Shown in pieces: positions 15,690 through 25,283 of a DNA stretch of 39,525 nt. The notes under the pieces are model-generated. The model ran no database searches. It worked only from the letters and a program-made list of their open reading frames with translations, and was not told where the DNA came from. The stretch is from Gammaproteobacteria bacterium (GTDB taxonomy: Bacteria > Pseudomonadota > Gammaproteobacteria > HK1): contig JAABYT010000011.1 of the NCBI GenBank assembly GCA_011775625.1, positions 106,524 to 146,048 on the forward strand, read 5' to 3'. The first letter of the stretch is position 1, and every line of letters begins with the position of its first letter. Both the position numbers and the translations under genes were made by a program.

Positions 15690-16447
15690 GCGCCGGCCTC
15701 TTCTGTTCTCGCAGTGAGCAGACCCCAGCGCTGCTCGCCGCGCTCGGCGCGCACGATCTTGCCCTGCCACCCCCGTCTGAGGTCCTCTTGCTCGTCGGCG
15801 CCGAGTCCCGCAGCGGGCAGCGCGTCGAGCTCCCGGCGCGAGATGTCGATGAAACGCGCCGTCCAGTCCTCGCCCTCGACGGCCACGAAGCCGGCCTCGC
15901 GCAGGCATTCCACGTAGCGCGCGAGCGGGAGCAGATGATACCCGCGCTCGGCCACGTAGGCGGCGAAGTCGTCGCTCGGCGCCTCTTCGCCGCAGCAGTA
16001 ATCGGTGAAAAGCAGCCGCCCGCCGGGCACCAGGACCTCACGCAGCAGGCGAAACAGACGCGCCTTGTCCTCGATGTGCAAAAACACGTCCCGGCTGTAG
16101 ACGGCGTGGTAGACGCGCGAGGCCGCCAGGTCGAGACAGTCGCCGCGGGTGAAGCGCACGCGATCCTCGAGGTGCTGCTGGCGACACCGCTCGCGGGCAC
16201 GCGCGACCATCTCGGCCGACAGGTCCATGCCGTCGACCCGCGCGCCGAACTCCCTCGCCATCAGCAAAGCGCTGCCGCCGAGACCCGAGCCGACGTCGAG
16301 CACCCGATCGCCCGGGCGCAGAGCGAGGCGCGCGATGCACTCGCGCGCGCACGCCGCGCCGCCGGGGCTGACGAAGTCACGCCCGTAGATGGCCTCGTAC
16401 TTGTCGATCTCCCTCGGCGCGTACTGGTCGCCCGGCGCCGCGCTCAC
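15686..16447 (-). CDS. SAM-dependent methyltransferase, phosphoethanolamine N-methyltransferase-like
   Basis: 253 residues from a GTG at 16447 that overlaps the DUF4389 stop as GTGA. The class I motif is VLDVGSGLGGSA (49-60), the acidic residue after strand 2 is in VDGMDLS (D75), and YGRDFVSPGG (21-30) sits before it. The C-terminal half reads TDYCCGEEAPSDDFAAYVAE, then RGYHLLPLARYVECLREAGF and RELDAL, closely following the second methyltransferase domain of plant phosphoethanolamine N-methyltransferases. It may methylate a phosphobase, a sarcosine-like amine or a phospholipid headgroup. The sterol-desaturase-like gene just upstream on the same strand would fit a membrane-lipid role, but this is inference. 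Confidence 0.82.
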   Translation of the reverse strand: MSAAPGDQYAPREIDKYEAIYGRDFVSPGGAACARECIARLALRPGDRVLDVGSGLGGSALLMAREFGARVDGMDLSAEMVARARERCRQQHLEDRVRFTRGDCLDLAASRVYHAVYSRDVFLHIEDKARLFRLLREVLVPGGRLLFTDYCCGEEAPSDDFAAYVAERGYHLLPLARYVECLREAGFVAVEGEDWTARFIDISRRELDALPAAGLGADEQEDLRRGWQGKIVRAERGEQRWGLLTARTEEAGA

Positions 16448-16740
16448 GGCTCCTCGTCCGGCTCGGGCCAGTCGGCGAAGGGAAACGGCATGTCCTCGGA
16501 GTTGTACGTCATGAAGCGAACGATTTGACGCAGGTACTCTCCCAGCGATGCACCAAACGCCCGCAGCCGCTCGCTCGTGCCGGCCGTAATCAGGGCCCAG
16601 CAGATCTGCACCAGGACGACGGCCCCCAGCACCCAGTTGACCACCCAGTAAACGAAGGCGAACACGAGGATGAAGAAGACCCGCAGCCATGCCTCACCGT
16701 GCGTGAGATTCTTCTTGACCTCATCGGAAGTGACCATCAT
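16444..16740 (-). CDS. DUF4389 membrane protein
   Basis: 98 residues counting from the ATG at 16740; a second ATG at 16737 is at the better distance (8 bases) from GAGGG, so either may be used. Two adjacent hydrophobic helices (about 18-50, LRVFFILVFAFVYWVVNWVL onward) are followed by SERLRAFGASLGEYLRQI and the C-terminal MTYNSEDMPFPFADWP, which is the DUF4389 hallmark. The function of the family is unknown. GTGA overlap couples it to the methyltransferase gene downstream; the sterol-desaturase-like gene ends about 60 bases upstream of its start. Confidence 0.85.
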   Translation of the reverse strand: MMVTSDEVKKNLTHGEAWLRVFFILVFAFVYWVVNWVLGAVVLVQICWALITAGTSERLRAFGASLGEYLRQIVRFMTYNSEDMPFPFADWPEPDEEP

Positions 16741-16798
16741 CAATTCCCTCTCAGACGTTCGTTGGTAAACGTGTAAACAACTTGGACCCCTCGGGGGT

Positions 16799-17650
16799 TC
16801 AGCCGTGCTCGTCCCACTTGCGCCGGTTGAGCGCGTAGCCCTCGACGCTCGCGGAGAAAGGGATCATCAGCATGCCGGGAAGCGTGTCGCATACGCGCCG
16901 CTCTGTGAAGCCGTGGATACCGATGCTCATCGCGTCATGGCCGGCGCGGGGCTGATCGCGGTAGGTGCCGAAGATGCGATCCCACCACGGAAGATTGAAA
17001 CCGAAGTTGCTGTTCGTCTCGTCTTGCTCCACCGAGTGATGCACGCGGTGCATGTCCGGTGTGACGACGAGCAGCCGGAGCACGCGATCGACGCCGCTGG
17101 CGATGCGCACGTTGCCGTGATTGAACATGGAAGTGGCATTGAGAATCACCTCGAAGAGGAAAACCGCGAGCGCGGGCGGGCCGAGCGCGATGATCACGGC
17201 GAACTTGATGAGCATGGACAGAACGATTTCCACGGGATGGAAACGCACGCCGGTCGTGACGTCGAAATCCAGATCCGCATGGTGCATTCGATGAAAACGC
17301 CAAAGCAGCGGCACCGCATGGAACATGACGTGCTGCAGGTAGATGGCGAGGTCCAGCACCAGCACCGAGAGCGGCACCAGGGCCCAGTGCGACAGCGTGG
17401 AGCCGCTCAGCAGCCCCCAGCCGCGCGACTCGGCGACGATCGCCATGCCCACCGCGGCGGAGGGAAACAGCACGCGCAGGAGCAGCGTATTGATGACGAC
17501 GATGCCGATGTTGTGAGGCCAGCGCGCGAGTCGCGCGAGCTTCAACTCGCGCCGGGGCGCAGCCACCTCCCAGAGGGCCATGGAAACGAGCACCAGGAGA
17601 AAACAGCCGAGGCGAAAGCCCGGGTGGTTGCTGAGGATGATGTCGCCCAT
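16799..17650 (-). CDS. Fatty acid hydroxylase / sterol desaturase-superfamily membrane protein
   Basis: 283 residues from the ATG at 17650; a longer frame to 17878 would run through the divergent gene and is rejected. The di-iron histidine clusters are complete: HVMFH (107-111), HRMHH (120-124), a lone His in FNHGN (H178) and HRVHH (201-205), embedded among four to five hydrophobic helices. The enzyme would hydroxylate or desaturate a lipid using O2 at the inner membrane. Bacterial relatives act on sterols, hopanoids, carotenoids, ether lipids or fatty acids, and I cannot choose among these. The same-strand DUF4389 and methyltransferase genes follow, so a three-gene lipid-related operon is possible. 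Confidence 0.87.
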   Translation of the reverse strand: MGDIILSNHPGFRLGCFLLVLVSMALWEVAAPRRELKLARLARWPHNIGIVVINTLLLRVLFPSAAVGMAIVAESRGWGLLSGSTLSHWALVPLSVLVLDLAIYLQHVMFHAVPLLWRFHRMHHADLDFDVTTGVRFHPVEIVLSMLIKFAVIIALGPPALAVFLFEVILNATSMFNHGNVRIASGVDRVLRLLVVTPDMHRVHHSVEQDETNSNFGFNLPWWDRIFGTYRDQPRAGHDAMSIGIHGFTERRVCDTLPGMLMIPFSASVEGYALNRRKWDEHG

Positions 17651-17755
17651 GCTCGCCGTACTTGCCCTCGGATCGGTATGATATCCTGACGCCGCCAGAC
17701 CCGGCACCCCGCCAGAGGGCTGTCGGCCTGCGGGCGGCAGCGCCCGGGTACGACC

Positions 17756-18229
17756 ATGATCGATGATATTCCCACCATCCGCCGGATCCTGAAGGAGAAC
17801 CACACCATCGCCATGGTGGGGTTGTCGGCGGATTGGTTCCGGCCGAGCTACTTCGCCGCCAAATACCTCAAGGACCACGGGTTCCGCGTGATACCGGTAA
17901 ACCCCCGCTACGAGGAGATCCTCGGCGAGAAGAGCTATGCCCGGGTTCAGGATATTCCCGAGCCCATCGACGTCGTCGACTGCTTCCGCAAGCCCGAGGA
18001 CATACCGCCGCTCGCCGACGCCGCCATCGAGGTCGGCGCAAAGGTGCTGTGGATGCAGCTCGGAATCGTCAACGAGGAGGCCGCCGCCAAGGCGGAGGCA
18101 GCCGGCCTCGAGGTCATCATGAACCGCTGCATGAAGATCGAGTTCGCGAGAATGTTCGGCGGGCTCAATTTCGTCGGCGTGGACACCAAGATAATCTCTG
18201 CAAAGCGCCCCATGTGGCTGCCCTACTGA
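17756..18229 (+). CDS. CoA-binding domain protein (YccU-like)
   Basis: 157 residues. The Rossmann-type CoA-binding domain of the succinyl-CoA synthetase alpha type covers nearly the whole chain: IAMVGLSADWFRPSY (about 17-31), GFRVIPVNPRYEEILGEKSY (about 42-61) and the central PIDVVDCFRK. Members of this stand-alone family bind CoA, but their role is not settled. It is the first of a same-strand run with O-acetylhomoserine sulfhydrylase (55 bases downstream) and an acyl-CoA ligase, and members often neighbour metY-type genes, which fits what is seen here. Confidence 0.85.
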   Translation: MIDDIPTIRRILKENHTIAMVGLSADWFRPSYFAAKYLKDHGFRVIPVNPRYEEILGEKSYARVQDIPEPIDVVDCFRKPEDIPPLADAAIEVGAKVLWMQLGIVNEEAAAKAEAAGLEVIMNRCMKIEFARMFGGLNFVGVDTKIISAKRPMWLPY

Positions 18230-18284
18230 GACCGGCGACCGGGCGGGACTTCGGCGCGCGCATTAATCGACGGAACACAAGCCA

Positions 18285-19568
18285 ATGCCTGATCGCGATT
18301 TCGGACCAGAGACACTTTGCCTGCACGCCGGACAGCTTCCCGATCCCGCGACCGGCGCGCGCGCGGTGCCCATATACCAGACCACCTCGTACGTCTTCGA
18401 CAGCGCCGATCACGCGGCGAGCCTGTTCAATCTGCAGACCTTCGGCAATATCTATACGCGACTGATGAATCCGACCACGGCGGTGTTCGAGGAGCGCGTC
18501 GCGGCGCTCGAACGCGGACGCGCGGCGGTGGCCACGTCTTCGGGAATGGCCGCGGAGATGTCGGCGGTGATGACGCTGCTCCAATCGGGCGACCACATCG
18601 TCTCCGCGAGCACGCTCTACGGCGGCACCTACACGCTGTTCGATGTCAACCTGCCCAAGCTCGGCATCGAGACGACGTTCGTGAATCCCGACGATCCGGA
18701 GAACTTTCGCGCAGCAATAAGAAAAAACACCAAGCTCGTCTACGCCGAGACAATCGGCAATCCGCTCATCAACGTGCTGGACATTCGGGCCGTGGCCGAC
18801 GTCGCGCACGAAGCCGGCATTCCGCTGATGCTGGACAACACCTTTCCGACCCCCTACCTGTGCCGGCCGATGGATTACGGCTGCGACATCGTCGTTCACT
18901 CGGCGACCAAGTACATCGGCGGCCATGGAACCACCATCGGCGGTGTGATCGTCGAGTCGGGAAAATTCCCATGGGATAACGGCAACTTCCCCGGCATGAT
19001 GGAGCCGTCCAAGGGCTACCACGGCGTACGCTTCTACGAGACGTTCGGCGATTTCGGTTACACCATGAAGATTCGCTGTGAGACCCTTCGCACCTTTGGC
19101 GCGGCGCCGAGCCCGTTCAACTCGTTCCTGCTCATCCAGGGCCTGGAGACGCTGGCCGTGCGCATGGACAGGCACTGCGAGAACGCCATGGCGGTCGCGA
19201 AGTTTCTCCAGGAGCATCCGCGCGTCACCTGGGTGAACTATCCCGGGCTTCCCGACAACCGCTACTACGATCTCGCGCAGAAGTACATGCCCAAGGGCGT
19301 GAGCTCGATCATGACGTTCGGCGTCAAGGGCGGCCGCGAGGCCGGTGAGAAATTCATCGAGGCGGCACAGTTCATGAGCCATCTCGCCAACGTCGGCGAC
19401 GCGAAGACGCTCATCGTGCACCCGGCCTCCACCACGCACCGCCAGCTCAACGAGGAAGAGCAGATCAGCGCCGGCGTCACCCCGGAGATGGTCCGCATCT
19501 CGGTGGGTCTCGAGAGCATCGAAGACATCCTCTGGGACATCGACCAGGCTCTCGCGCGATCGGCCTGA
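18285..19568 (+). CDS. metY: O-acetylhomoserine sulfhydrylase (aminocarboxypropyltransferase)
   Basis: 427 residues, the usual length for MetY and longer than cystathionine gamma-synthase. It opens FGPETLCLHAGQLPDPATGA and AVPIYQTTSYVF, the MetY pattern. The pyridine Asp is in MLDNTFPTPYL (D184) and the Schiff-base Lys in VHSATKYIGGHG (K209). MetY makes homocysteine directly from O-acetyl- or O-succinylhomoserine and sulfide, in the cytoplasm, and can also use methanethiol. No SAM or SAH riboswitch fits in the 55 bases upstream. A 13-base gap separates it from the acyl-CoA ligase, so the two are probably co-transcribed. Confidence 0.9.
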   Translation: MPDRDFGPETLCLHAGQLPDPATGARAVPIYQTTSYVFDSADHAASLFNLQTFGNIYTRLMNPTTAVFEERVAALERGRAAVATSSGMAAEMSAVMTLLQSGDHIVSASTLYGGTYTLFDVNLPKLGIETTFVNPDDPENFRAAIRKNTKLVYAETIGNPLINVLDIRAVADVAHEAGIPLMLDNTFPTPYLCRPMDYGCDIVVHSATKYIGGHGTTIGGVIVESGKFPWDNGNFPGMMEPSKGYHGVRFYETFGDFGYTMKIRCETLRTFGAAPSPFNSFLLIQGLETLAVRMDRHCENAMAVAKFLQEHPRVTWVNYPGLPDNRYYDLAQKYMPKGVSSIMTFGVKGGREAGEKFIEAAQFMSHLANVGDAKTLIVHPASTTHRQLNEEEQISAGVTPEMVRISVGLESIEDILWDIDQALARSA

Positions 19569-19581
19569 GCCGGAACTTGCC

Positions 19582-21222
19582 ATGAGCAGGCGCAGGGACA
19601 GCAGTATCTACGACCGGGACCTCGATCGCGTCGAGGCGAACTACCGGCCTCTGACGCCGATCTCCTTCCTGGAGCGTTCCGCTGCCGTTTACCCGGAAAA
19701 GACCGCGGTCATCCACGGCGATCTTCGATTCACCTACGCCGAGCTCTACGAACGCTGCCGCAAGCTCGCCAGCGCGCTCGCGCGGCGGGGAATCGGACCG
19801 GGCGACACCGTGTCGGTCATGGCGTCGAACGTGCCGGCAATGCTCGAAGCGCATTTCGGTGTGCCGATGGCGGGCGCGGTGCTCAACGCGCTCAACTACC
19901 GTCTCGATCCGGGCAGCATTGCCTACATTCTCGAGCACGGGCAGTCGAAGCTGCTGATCACCGATCGCGAGTATTCGGACACCGTCGCCGATGCCATCGG
20001 GCGCATGGACAATCCCCCTGCCGTTATCGATATCGACGACCCGTTGTTCGAAGGCGGCAGGCTGCTCGGAGAGAAAGACTACGAGGCGCTGCTCGAGGAA
20101 GGCGCGAGCGCGGACCCTTACCGCACGCCATCCGATGAATGGCAGGCCATCAGTCTGTGCTACTCCTCCGGCACGACCGGTCAGCCCAAGGGTATCGTGT
20201 ACCACCACCGCGGCGCATACCTGAACGCCATCGGCCAGATTCTCGCCTTCGGAATCGACGAGCAGAGCGTCTATCTCTGGACACTGCCGATGTTTCACTG
20301 CAACGGCTGGACCTACACCTGGGGCGTGACCGCGGCCGCGGGCACCCACGTGTGCCTGCGACAGGTGGACCCGGCGGTGATATTCCCCATGATCAAGCAG
20401 CACGCCGTGACCCACATGTGTGGTGCACCGGTCGTGCTCAACATGCTGATCCACGCGCCGCAGGAGCAGCGCGTGCGATTCGATCACACCGTGGAGGTCG
20501 CCACCGGGGGTGCGGCGCCACCGAGCCGGGTCATCTCCGCGATGGAGGAGCTGGGCTTTCGGGTCCTGCATCTCTACGGGCTCACCGAGACCTACGGTCC
20601 GGCCACCCTGTGCGCCTGGCAGGGCGAGTGGGGCACGCTCGACACCGAGGCCCGCGCGGCAAAGATGGCGCGCCAGGGCGTCGTCTATCACACCCTGCAG
20701 GAGCTCATGGTCGCCGACAGCGAGACCATGGAGCCGGTGCCCTGGGATGGCGTCACCATGGGCGAGCTCATGCTTTGCGGCAACACCGTGATGAGGGGCT
20801 ATCTGAAAAACGCCGATGCAACCGAGGAGGCCTTCCGCGGCGGCTGGTTCCACACCGGAGACCTGGCCGTGCGGCATCCAGACGGCTACGTGGAGGTCAA
20901 GGATCGCGCCAAGGACGTCATCATCAGCGGCGGCGAGAACGTCTCCAGCCTCGAGGTCGAGGAGCTTCTCTACAAGCACCCTTCGATTATGGAAGCCGCG
21001 GTGGTGGCACGGCCCGACGATTTCTGGGGCGAAACGGTGTGCGCCTTCGTCACGCTGAAGCCCGAAACCGAGAGCGTCAGCGACGAGCAAATCATGACCT
21101 GGTGCCGCGATAAGATAGCGCGCTACAAGATTCCGAAGACCATCGTCTTCGGGCCGCTTCCGAAAACCTCGACCGGCAAAATCCAGAAGTTCGTGCTGAG
21201 GGATCAGGCAAAGGCGCTGTAA
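19582..21222 (+). CDS. AMP-forming acyl-CoA ligase
   Basis: 546 residues of the ANL superfamily. The P-loop is YSSGTTGQPKG (194-204), the aromatic/acid motif LYGLTETYGP follows at about 332-341, GWFHTGDLA lies near 421, and the C-terminal catalytic Lys is in PKTSTGKIQKF (K533). The enzyme activates a carboxylic acid to its acyl-CoA. The WTLPMFHCNGWTYTW segment is common to a group that includes medium-chain acyl-CoA ligases and 3-methylmercaptopropionyl-CoA ligase (DmdB). MetY next door, which handles methanethiol and sulfide, makes a sulfur link tempting, but no dmdC or dmdD partner is present. Its stop codon lies at the very edge of a long inverted repeat. Confidence 0.87.
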   Translation: MSRRRDSSIYDRDLDRVEANYRPLTPISFLERSAAVYPEKTAVIHGDLRFTYAELYERCRKLASALARRGIGPGDTVSVMASNVPAMLEAHFGVPMAGAVLNALNYRLDPGSIAYILEHGQSKLLITDREYSDTVADAIGRMDNPPAVIDIDDPLFEGGRLLGEKDYEALLEEGASADPYRTPSDEWQAISLCYSSGTTGQPKGIVYHHRGAYLNAIGQILAFGIDEQSVYLWTLPMFHCNGWTYTWGVTAAAGTHVCLRQVDPAVIFPMIKQHAVTHMCGAPVVLNMLIHAPQEQRVRFDHTVEVATGGAAPPSRVISAMEELGFRVLHLYGLTETYGPATLCAWQGEWGTLDTEARAAKMARQGVVYHTLQELMVADSETMEPVPWDGVTMGELMLCGNTVMRGYLKNADATEEAFRGGWFHTGDLAVRHPDGYVEVKDRAKDVIISGGENVSSLEVEELLYKHPSIMEAAVVARPDDFWGETVCAFVTLKPETESVSDEQIMTWCRDKIARYKIPKTIVFGPLPKTSTGKIQKFVLRDQAKAL

Positions 21223-21288
21223 GAAAAATTCACGTGTGCGGAAATTCGTAAGCAGAATCCCGCGTTTCCGCACACGTGAATTTTTCTT
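21221..21288. repeat. Long perfect inverted repeat (24-bp arms), left of the HOT gene
   Basis: The arm at 21221-21244 begins AAGAAAAATTCACGTGTGCG and its exact reverse complement occupies 21265-21288, with a 20-base loop. The left arm starts inside the TAA stop of the acyl-CoA ligase gene. The right arm ends in a T-rich run, and the left in an A-rich run, so the RNA could act as a terminator in both directions. Its sequence is related to the second repeat at 22634-22711. Confidence 0.9.
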
Positions 21289-21315
21289 GCGGCGCCCACA
21301 TCAGAGGCAACACAA

Positions 21316-22623
<1,308 letters not shown>

Positions 22624-22633
22624 AGCGCCTAGA

Positions 22634-22711
22634 GGGGCGAGAAAAGATCACGCGCACGCAAATCCGGGAGCTTGTTTACGGATTTGCGTGCGCGTGATCT
22701 TTTCTCGCCCC
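22634..22711. repeat. Long perfect inverted repeat (33-bp arms), right of the HOT gene
   Basis: Arms at 22634-22666 and 22679-22711 are exact reverse complements with a 12-base loop (GGAGCTTGTTTA). The inner part of the left arm reads GAGAAAAGATCACGCGCACG, matching the equivalent part of the first repeat at about two thirds of positions, with A-rich, TCACG and AAAT blocks kept. It starts 11 bases after the HOT stop codon. Confidence 0.9.
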
Positions 22712-22849
22712 GCCGGCACGGCCCCAACAGCACGCCCCCGCTGGCAGCGAACCCAGGCCGGGTGTAATCTGGCGCAAGGCCCGCGGCCCCTCGGCCGGAA
22801 CCCCTGACAACGCGCATACCGTCCGCATCGGGCGGCGCAGGAGCGATCC

Positions 22850-24331
22850 ATGGATACCAAGACCAAGACGCAGATTTCGCTCAAAGACCCCTCTCTGCTG
22901 CACGAGCAGTGCTATGTGAACGGCGCCTGGGTGGACGCCGACGACGGCGCCAGCATCGATGTCAACAATCCCGCCACCGGCGAGATCATCGCCAGCGTGC
23001 CGAGCCTGAGCGCCGGGCAAACCCGCCGCGCCATCGAGGCCGCCGATGCCGCCTGGCCCGAGTGGCGCGCCAGGACCGGCAAGGAGCGCTGCAACATCAT
23101 GCGCCGCTGGTACGAGCTGATGATGGAGAATCAGGAAGATCTCGCGGTGCTCATGACCAGCGAGCAGGGCAAGCCCATGCTGGAGTCCCGCGGCGAGATC
23201 GCCTACGCGGCGTCGTTCATCGAGTGGTTCGCCGAGGAAGCCAAGCGCGTCTACGGCGACACCATCAACCACCCGCTGCCGGGCAAGCGCATCGTCGTCA
23301 TCAAGCAGCCCATCGGCGTGGTCGCGGCCATCACGCCGTGGAACTTTCCGGCGGCCATGATCACGCGCAAGTGCGCGCCGGCCATGGCGGCGGGCTGCCC
23401 GGTGGTCATCAAGCCGGCCTCGCAGACGCCGCTCTCGGCGCTGGCGCTCGCCGAGCTCGCCGAGCGCGCCGGCATTCCCAGGGGCGTGCTCAACGTGATC
23501 ACCGGAAAAGCCAGCGTGCTCGGCGCTGAGCTCACCTCGAACCCGACGGTGCGCAAGCTGAGCTTCACCGGCTCGACCGCGATCGGCAAGCTGCTCATGG
23601 CCCAGTGCGCCGGCACCGTGAAGAAGGTCTCCCTCGAGCTCGGCGGTAATGCGCCGTTCATGGTCTTCGACGACGCCGATCTGGACGCCGCCGTGGTCGG
23701 CGCCATGGCATCGAAGTACCGCAACGCCGGGCAGACCTGCGTGTGCGCCAATCGCATTCTGGTTCAGGACGGCATCTACGACGCCTTCGCCGAGCGCATG
23801 GCCGACGCGGTCAAGGCGCTCAGGGTCGGCAACGGCCTCGAGGACGGCGTCCAGCAGGGCCCGCTCATCGACGAGGCCGCCGTGGCCAAGGTCGAGGAGC
23901 ACATTGCCGACGCCACCGCGAAGGGCGCGAAGGTCGTGGCCGGCGGGCATCGGCACGATCTCGGCGGCACATTTTTCGAGCCGACGCTGCTCTCGGGCGT
24001 GACCAGCGAGATGGCCGTGAGCCGCGAGGAGACTTTCGGTCCGGTGGCGCCGCTGTTTCGCTTCGGCGACGAGACCGAGGCCATCCGCATGGCCAACGAC
24101 ACCGAATTCGGACTGGCGGCGTATTTCTACAGCCGCGACGTGGGCCGCATCTGGCGCGTCGCCGAAGGTCTCGAGTACGGCATCGTCGGCGTCAACGAGG
24201 GCATCATCTCCAACGAGGTCGCACCCTTCGGCGGCGTCAAGGAATCGGGCATCGGCCGCGAGGGCTCCAAGTACGGCATGGACGACTTCCTGGAGATCAA
24301 ATACCTCTGCCTGGGCGGCATCGACGCCTGA
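22850..24331 (+). CDS. gabD: NAD(P)-dependent succinate-semialdehyde dehydrogenase
   Basis: 493 residues of the aldehyde dehydrogenase superfamily. The oxyanion Asn is in TPWNFPAAM (N165), the general base Glu in SLELGGNAPF (E263), and the catalytic Cys in NAGQTCVCANR (C297). The second Cys two residues on (CVC) is the redox-switch pattern of succinate-semialdehyde dehydrogenases, as in E. coli GabD-like and human enzymes. It oxidises succinic semialdehyde to succinate, feeding the TCA cycle. AGGAG precedes the ATG by 7 bases. With the HOT gene just upstream it forms a two-step route from 4-hydroxybutyrate. No GABA transaminase is present in the window. Confidence 0.88.
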   Translation: MDTKTKTQISLKDPSLLHEQCYVNGAWVDADDGASIDVNNPATGEIIASVPSLSAGQTRRAIEAADAAWPEWRARTGKERCNIMRRWYELMMENQEDLAVLMTSEQGKPMLESRGEIAYAASFIEWFAEEAKRVYGDTINHPLPGKRIVVIKQPIGVVAAITPWNFPAAMITRKCAPAMAAGCPVVIKPASQTPLSALALAELAERAGIPRGVLNVITGKASVLGAELTSNPTVRKLSFTGSTAIGKLLMAQCAGTVKKVSLELGGNAPFMVFDDADLDAAVVGAMASKYRNAGQTCVCANRILVQDGIYDAFAERMADAVKALRVGNGLEDGVQQGPLIDEAAVAKVEEHIADATAKGAKVVAGGHRHDLGGTFFEPTLLSGVTSEMAVSREETFGPVAPLFRFGDETEAIRMANDTEFGLAAYFYSRDVGRIWRVAEGLEYGIVGVNEGIISNEVAPFGGVKESGIGREGSKYGMDDFLEIKYLCLGGIDA

Positions 24332-24334
24332 CGG

Positions 24335-25177
24335 TCATTCCGACAGCCACTCGGCCACCAGCGCGATCTGCTCCTCGGACATGAGGGTCGGCGCGTGGCC
24401 GATGCCCGGCAGCACCTCGAGGCGCACGCGCGCCCGGCTCGCGGCCATCTGCTCGGCGACCTCGGCGGTGAGCACGTCGGAACGCTCGCCGCGGATGACC
24501 AGCACCGGACACTGCACGCCGCTCCAGATCGGCCAGAGATCGACGTCGGCTCTGGGCATCGCGCGGATCGGCTCGGCGATCCCCGGGTCGTAGGCGAGCC
24601 CGACCCTGCCGTCGTCCAGCTCACGCACCGACGAGCGCACGAGCCCCTGCCAGTGGACGTCGCTGAAGGGCCCGAACGGCGCGTAGATGTCGCGCAGGTA
24701 GGCATCGAGCTCCTCGATGCCGGCGAATTTCGGATCGAGCCCCACGTAGGCGGCGATGCGCTCCAGTGCCGGCGCCGGAATGAACGGCCCGACATCGTTC
24801 ATGACCAGGCGTTCCACGGGGCTGGCGGCCTGGGCTGCCAGCATCATGCCGATGAGACCGCCCATGGAGGTGCCGACCCAGTGCACGCTCTCGGCGCCCA
24901 GGTGCGCCAGCAGCGTGGCCATGTCGTTCATGTATTGGGGGTATCCGTAGTCGCTTTTCTCGGCCAGCCAGTCGCTCGCACCGCGGCCCACCACGTCGGG
25001 GCACACGACCCGATACTCTCCCGCGAGCGCCGCCGCCAGCACGTCGAAGTCGCGGCCGTTGCGCGTGAGGCCGTGCACGCAGACGAGCACCCGCGGGTTG
25101 TCGCGCTCACCCCACTCGGTGTAGGCGACGCGGTGAAAGCCGTGAGGGCCGAGTGACAGGTAGCCGCCGTGGCGCAA
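24335..25177 (-). CDS. Alpha/beta hydrolase
   Basis: 280 residues. The oxyanion loop VCVHGLTRNGRDF lies at about 32-44, the nucleophile elbow GTSMGG places Ser at 104, the acid is probably the Asp in RGERSDVLT (about 237) and the catalytic His is in GIGHAPTL near residue 260. It is a soluble cytoplasmic esterase/hydrolase-like protein; substrate unknown. It converges on the semialdehyde dehydrogenase gene with only three bases between the stop codons and lies downstream of the aap terminator, so it needs its own promoter. Confidence 0.87.
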   Translation of the reverse strand: MRHGGYLSLGPHGFHRVAYTEWGERDNPRVLVCVHGLTRNGRDFDVLAAALAGEYRVVCPDVVGRGASDWLAEKSDYGYPQYMNDMATLLAHLGAESVHWVGTSMGGLIGMMLAAQAASPVERLVMNDVGPFIPAPALERIAAYVGLDPKFAGIEELDAYLRDIYAPFGPFSDVHWQGLVRSSVRELDDGRVGLAYDPGIAEPIRAMPRADVDLWPIWSGVQCPVLVIRGERSDVLTAEVAEQMAASRARVRLEVLPGIGHAPTLMSEEQIALVAEWLSE

Positions 25178-25207
25178 ACGACTATCTCCCGAGGGCTGGG
25201 TGCGAAC

Positions 25208-25235
25208 AAAAAAAAGCCCGGCTCGTGCGCCGGGC
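25208..25235 (-). terminator. Rho-independent terminator of the aap operon
   Basis: On the minus strand a 7-bp stem (GCCCGGC/GCCGGGC, 25216-25222 and 25229-25235) with a 6-base loop is followed by eight T residues (25208-25215). It lies about 50 bases after the aapP stop codon. Confidence 0.9.
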
Positions 25236-25283
25236 CGTGACAGGTTCCATCTCGTTATTGTTATTGTCGATTGTTGTTGTTAT

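Noticed and set aside
18230-18284. SAM or SAH riboswitch before metY
   Set aside because: The gap is only 55 bases and shows no conserved riboswitch helices.
19582-21222. Naming the acyl-CoA ligase dmdB
   Set aside because: The shared motifs occur in many medium-chain ligases and no dmdC or dmdD is present.
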